Made by a program: the position numbers and the translations under genes. Shown here piece by piece: positions 60,549-64,000 of a stretch of 64,000 nt of DNA. The stretch is taken from NCBI RefSeq assembly GCF_000745855.1, contig NZ_KN050766.1, positions 217,567 through 281,566 of the forward strand, read 5' to 3'. The stretch comes from Xenophilus azovorans DSM 13620 (GTDB taxonomy: Bacteria > Pseudomonadota > Gammaproteobacteria > Burkholderiales > Burkholderiaceae_C). The notes below the pieces were generated by a model. That model saw nothing but the letters and a program-made list of their open reading frames with translations, was not told the DNA's origin and ran no database searches. Position 1 is the first letter of the stretch, and every line of letters begins with the position of its first letter.

Positions 60549-61558
60549 CTTCGAAGATCAAGAACATCGCCGCCGCGCTGGCCGTGGCTTCCTCGGCCCT
60601 GGCCGGCAACGCCTTCGCGCAGGCCAACCAGCTGCTCAACGTCTCCTATGACGTGGCGCGCGAGTTCTACAAGGACTACAACACCGCCTTCGTCGCCCAC
60701 TACAAGAAGACCACGGGCAAGGACGTGAAGGTCGACCAGTCGCACGCCGGCTCCAGCGCCCAGGCGCGCGCCGTGGCCGACGGCCTGGACGCCGACGTGG
60801 TGACGATGAACACCACCACCGACATCGAGTTCCTGGCGGACAAGGGCGTGGTGGCCAAGGACTGGGCCAAGCGCTTCCCCGACAACGCGGCGCCCACCAC
60901 CTCGACCATGCTGATCCTCGTGCGCAAGGGCAACCCCAAGGGCATCAAGGACTGGGACGACCTGGTCAAGCCCGGCACGCAGGTCGTGATCGTCAACCCC
61001 AAGACCGGCGGCAACGGCCGCTACGCCTACCTGGCCGCCTGGGGCTACGTGAAGAAGAAGGGCGGCACCGACGCGCAGGCCGCCGAGTTCGTGGGCAAGC
61101 TGTTCAAGAACGTGCCGGTGCTGGCGCGCGGCGGCCGCGACGCGACCACCGCCTTCCTGCAGCGCAACATCGGCGATGCGCTGATCACCTTCGAGTCGGA
61201 AGTGGTCTCCATCGACCGCGACTTCGGCGCCGGCAAGGTCGACGCCGTGTACCCGAGCATCAGCATCCTGGCCGAGAACCCGGTGGCCGTGGTCGAGCGC
61301 ACCACCGCCAAGAAGGGTACGGGCGAACTGGCCAAGGCCTACCTTGACTACCTCTACTCGGAAGAAGCGCAGGAGATCGCCGCCAAGCATGCGCTGCGCC
61401 CGCGCTCGCCGACGGTGCTGAAGAAGCACGCCGACACCTTCAAGCCGCTGCAGCTGTTCACCGTGCAGGAGCTGTTCGGCAGCCTGAGCGAAGCGCAGAA
61501 GGTGCACTTCAACGACGGCGCCCAGTTCGACAAGATCTACACGCCCGGCGCCAAGTAA
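60545..61558 (+). CDS. sbp: Sulfate ABC transporter periplasmic binding protein, second copy
   Basis: This 337-residue receptor has a Sec signal (IAAALAVASSALAGNAFAQ). Sulfate-binding family motifs are LLNVSYDVAREFYKDYN, KKTTGKDVKVDQSHAGSS and VRKGNPKGIKDWDDLVKPG. It starts within the stop codon of the hydrolase gene and lies 4 bases before cysT, so it is the dedicated receptor of this importer. Residues differ from the first sbp at many sites. Confidence 0.94.
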   Translation: MTSKIKNIAAALAVASSALAGNAFAQANQLLNVSYDVAREFYKDYNTAFVAHYKKTTGKDVKVDQSHAGSSAQARAVADGLDADVVTMNTTTDIEFLADKGVVAKDWAKRFPDNAAPTTSTMLILVRKGNPKGIKDWDDLVKPGTQVVIVNPKTGGNGRYAYLAAWGYVKKKGGTDAQAAEFVGKLFKNVPVLARGGRDATTAFLQRNIGDALITFESEVVSIDRDFGAGKVDAVYPSISILAENPVAVVERTTAKKGTGELAKAYLDYLYSEEAQEIAAKHALRPRSPTVLKKHADTFKPLQLFTVQELFGSLSEAQKVHFNDGAQFDKIYTPGAK

Positions 61559-61562
61559 CCCG

Positions 61563-62450
61563 ATGACCAGTGCCGCCTCGCCGGCGCTGCCGTCCGCGGC
61601 AGCGCCGGTTTCACGTTCCCGCTCCGGCGGCGCCAAGCGGGTGCTGCCGGGCTTCCATCTCACGCTCGGGTACACGCTGCTGTACCTGTGCCTGATCGTC
61701 CTCATCCCGCTCACCACGCTGGTCTTCAAGACCTTCACCATGAGCTGGGAGCAGTTCTGGGAGGCGGTGACGGCGCCGCGCGTGCTGGCCTCGTACCGCC
61801 TGACCTTCGGCGCCTCCTTCCTGGCGGCGCTGGCCAACCTGTTCTTCGGCCTGCTGGTGGCCTGGGTGCTGGTGCGCTACAAGTTCCCCGGCAAGAAGAT
61901 CGTCGACGCGCTGGTGGACCTGCCCTTCGCGCTGCCCACCGCCGTGGCCGGCATCTCGCTGACGGCGCTGCTGGCCGGCAACGGCTGGATCGGCCAGTAC
62001 CTGGAGCCGATGGGCATCAAGCTGGCCTTCACGCCCGCCGGCGTGGTGGTGGCGCTGATCTTCATCGGGCTGCCCTTCGTGGTGCGTACCGTGCAGCCCG
62101 TGCTGGAAGACACCGAGAAGGAGCTGGAGGAGGCCGCCACCTCGCTGGGCGCCACGCGCTGGCAGACCTTCCGGCTGGTGATCCTGCCGTCCATCATGCC
62201 GGCGCTGCTCACCGGCTTCGCGATGGCCTTCGCGCGCGCCATCGGCGAGTACGGCTCGGTCATCTTCATCGCCGGCAACATGCCCATGGTCTCGGAGATC
62301 ACGCCGCTGGTCATCATCGGCAAGCTGGAACAGTACGACTACCAGGGTGCCACCGCGGTGGCGCTGGTGATGCTGGTGTTCTCCTTCCTGATGCTGCTGG
62401 TCATCAACGCGCTGCAGGGCTGGCAGCGCAAGCGGGGGGCGTCGGCATGA
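61563..62450 (+). CDS. cysT: Sulfate ABC transporter permease CysT
   Basis: CysT forms half of the sulfate channel. The 295-residue protein has about six membrane segments, beginning [20 protein letters not shown], and the EAA loop [21 protein letters not shown]. Length and motifs are as in other CysT (CysU). A 22-codon frame bridges it to cysW. Confidence 0.94.
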   Translation: MTSAASPALPSAAAPVSRSRSGGAKRVLPGFHLTLGYTLLYLCLIVLIPLTTLVFKTFTMSWEQFWEAVTAPRVLASYRLTFGASFLAALANLFFGLLVAWVLVRYKFPGKKIVDALVDLPFALPTAVAGISLTALLAGNGWIGQYLEPMGIKLAFTPAGVVVALIFIGLPFVVRTVQPVLEDTEKELEEAATSLGATRWQTFRLVILPSIMPALLTGFAMAFARAIGEYGSVIFIAGNMPMVSEITPLVIIGKLEQYDYQGATAVALVMLVFSFLMLLVINALQGWQRKRGASA

Positions 62451-62515
62451 GCGCCCGCACGGCCGCCCCGAAGGGCGCTCGCACCGCAGCGCGCAGCGCG
62501 GAGGTTTTCCGATGA
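62447..62515 (+). CDS. 22-codon frame linking cysT and cysW
   Basis: The ATG at 62447 overlaps the cysT stop (ATGA), and its own TGA (62513-62515) overlaps the cysW ATG in the same way. The product would have 22 residues ([20 protein letters not shown] then FR), basic and alanine-rich. This arrangement would carry ribosomes from cysT to cysW and could couple their translation. A functional peptide is not implied. I have low certainty that it is translated. Confidence 0.35.
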   Translation: MSARTAAPKGARTAARSAEVFR

Positions 62516-63429
62516 GCGGGGGGGCGGGAATGCGCGCCAACCTGGGCCGCGCCCAGGCAGGTACCACCGAATCGGCCGCCGTGCGCTGGACGCTGATCGG
62601 CGCGGCGCTGCTGTTCATGTTCTTCTTCCTGGTGCTGCCGTTGGCCGCGGTGGCGACGGAGGCGCTGCGCAAGGGCTGGGACGCCTACGTCGAGGCGCTG
62701 AAGGAGCCCGACGCCTGGAGCGCGATCCGCCTGACGCTGATCACCGCCGCCATCTCGGTGCCGCTGAACCTGGTGTTCGGCGTGGCGGCGGCCTGGGCCA
62801 TCGCCAAGTTCGAGTTCAAGGGCAAGGCCTTCCTCACCACGCTGGTCGATCTGCCCTTCGCCGTGTCGCCGGTGGTGGCCGGCCTGATCTACGTGCTGGT
62901 CTTCGGCGCGCAGGGCTGGCTGGGGCCCTGGCTGGCGGCGCACGACATCAAGATCATCTTCGCCGTGCCGGGCATCGTGCTGGCCACCGTGTTCGTGACC
63001 TTCCCCTTCATCGCGCGCGAGCTGATCCCGCTGATGCAGGCGCAGGGCACCGACGAGGAGCAGGCCGCCATCGTGCTGGGCGCCACCGGCTGGCAGACCT
63101 TCCGGCACGTGACGCTGCCCAACATCAAGTGGGGCCTGCTGTACGGCGTCATCCTTTGCAACGCGCGGGCGATGGGCGAGTTCGGCGCGGTGTCGGTCGT
63201 CTCGGGCCACATCCGCGGCCAGACCAACACCATGCCGCTGCACGTGGAGGTGCTCTACAACGAATACCAGTCGGTCGCGGCCTTCGCGGTGGCCTCGCTG
63301 CTGGCCATCCTGGCGCTGGTCACGCTGGTCATCAAGACGGTCGCCGAATGGCGCCACGAACGTGAAATGAAAGCCATCGCCGAGCTGCCGCCCGAGCGGC
63401 CGCAGCCGGCATCGGGAGCAAGCGCATGA
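62512..63429 (+). CDS. cysW: Sulfate ABC transporter permease CysW
   Basis: CysW is the second half of the channel. The 305-residue protein has a membrane segment at about 22-45 ([20 protein letters not shown]) and five more. The EAA loop is [21 protein letters not shown]. Good Shine-Dalgarno (GGAGG) lies 9 bases before the ATG. The end overlaps the cysA start (ATGA). Confidence 0.95.
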   Translation: MSGGAGMRANLGRAQAGTTESAAVRWTLIGAALLFMFFFLVLPLAAVATEALRKGWDAYVEALKEPDAWSAIRLTLITAAISVPLNLVFGVAAAWAIAKFEFKGKAFLTTLVDLPFAVSPVVAGLIYVLVFGAQGWLGPWLAAHDIKIIFAVPGIVLATVFVTFPFIARELIPLMQAQGTDEEQAAIVLGATGWQTFRHVTLPNIKWGLLYGVILCNARAMGEFGAVSVVSGHIRGQTNTMPLHVEVLYNEYQSVAAFAVASLLAILALVTLVIKTVAEWRHEREMKAIAELPPERPQPASGASA

Positions 63430-64000
63430 GCATCGAGATCCGCAACGTCAGCAAGCGCTTCGGCGACTTCCACGCGCTGCGCGACGTCAGCCTGAACATC
63501 GATTCGGGCGAGCTGTTCGCCCTGTTGGGCCCCTCGGGCTGCGGCAAGACCACGCTGCTGCGCATCATCGCGGGGCTGGAGACGGCCGACAGCGGCAGCA
63601 TCCTGTTCAGCGGCGAGGACACCACCGACGTGCACGTGCGCGAGCGGCAGGTGGGCTTCGTGTTCCAGCACTACGCGCTGTTCCGCCACATGAGCGTGTT
63701 CGACAACGTGGCCTTCGGGCTGCGCGTCAAGCCGCGCGGCCAGCGCCCGAGCGAGGCGCAGATCAAGGCCAAGGTGATGGACCTGCTCAAGCTGGTGCAG
63801 CTCGACTGGCTGGCCGAGCGCTACCCGGCCCAGCTCTCGGGCGGCCAGCGCCAGCGCATCGCCCTGGCGCGCGCGCTGGCGGTGGAGCCCAAGGTGCTGC
63901 TGCTGGACGAACCCTTCGGCGCGCTGGATGCCAAGGTGCGCAAGGAGCTGCGCCGCTGGCTGCGCCGCCTGCACGACGAGCTGCACGTCACCTCCATCTT
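63426..64000 (+). CDS. cysA: Sulfate ABC transporter ATP-binding protein CysA (cut by window edge)
   Basis: CysA hydrolyses ATP to drive sulfate uptake. The visible 191 residues carry Walker [10 protein letters not shown] (about 35-43), the Q-loop in FVFQHYALF, the ABC signature [15 protein letters not shown] and Walker [13 protein letters not shown]. The gene continues beyond position 64000, so the switch histidine and C-terminal domain are not seen. It overlaps the cysW stop. Confidence 0.94.
   Translation, partial: MSIEIRNVSKRFGDFHALRDVSLNIDSGELFALLGPSGCGKTTLLRIIAGLETADSGSILFSGEDTTDVHVRERQVGFVFQHYALFRHMSVFDNVAFGLRVKPRGQRPSEAQIKAKVMDLLKLVQLDWLAERYPAQLSGGQRQRIALARALAVEPKVLLLDEPFGALDAKVRKELRRWLRRLHDELHVTSI

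Noticed and set aside
1-64000. CRISPR array, prophage, insertion sequence or tRNA gene
   Set aside because: No regularly spaced direct repeats, no transposase, integrase or phage structural products, and no tRNA cloverleaf patterns were found by reading both strands.

Overview
The window is a continuous stretch of very GC-rich (roughly 70%) bacterial chromosome. Short intergenic gaps, ATGA/GTGA gene overlaps, three Bug-type (TctC-like) binding proteins and Comamonadaceae-style intergenic repeats suggest a betaproteobacterium of the Burkholderiales, most likely Comamonadaceae. This placement is inferred from gene content and style. I see no rRNA, tRNA, CRISPR array, integrase or transposase.

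Layout. (1) 0.3-2.5 kb: sulfite reductase cysI with a DUF934 partner, minus strand. (2) 2.7-6.3 kb: an MFS transporter, an Lrp/AsnC regulator and divergent D-amino-acid dehydrogenase. (3) 6.4-9.7 kb: a three-gene signalling module of an exported FecR-like protein, a membrane haem-motif sensor and a Ser/Thr kinase. (4) 9.8-14.4 kb: an atypical crotonase, a transglutaminase, mnmC, a lipoprotein and yggX. (5) 14.6-22.7 kb: a sulfate/sulfonate operon, sbp-ssuE-ssuA-ssuA-smallORF-ssuD-ssuC-ssuA-ssuB-ssuF, with three different SsuA-type receptors. (6) 22.9-28.6 kb: a LysR regulator followed by five consecutive genes whose products all carry export signals. (7) 28.7-40.2 kb: DUF1090 protein, an RlmN/Cfr-like radical SAM enzyme, an amino-acid ABC operon without its ATPase, rhtA, cysE, an FMN reductase, a Cys-rich haem-motif protein, a halogenase-like flavoprotein and a LysR regulator. 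(8) 40.4-54.8 kb: two divergent blocks of CoA-ester catabolism. The plus-strand block matches the gene set of the Pseudomonas itaconate/branched-dicarboxylate pathway; the minus-strand block holds an SDR, an acyl-CoA ligase, a thiolase-fold/DUF35 pair and an acyl-CoA dehydrogenase. (9) 54.8-59.2 kb: azoR with a divergent LysR, then B12-dependent ribonucleotide reductase. (10) 59.3-64.0 kb: lsfA peroxiredoxin, a small hydrolase and the sulfate transporter sbp-cysT-cysW-cysA, with cysA cut by the window edge.

How it works together. Sulfur assimilation recurs across the window: sulfate uptake (sbp, cysTWA), sulfonate uptake and desulfonation (ssu genes), sulfite reduction (cysI), O-acetylserine supply (cysE) and a sulfate-starvation-type peroxiredoxin (lsfA). 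Candidate operator motifs precede cysI, the first sbp and lsfA. The other theme is degradation of short branched acids as CoA esters, fed by periplasmic Bug receptors whose membrane partners are not in the window.
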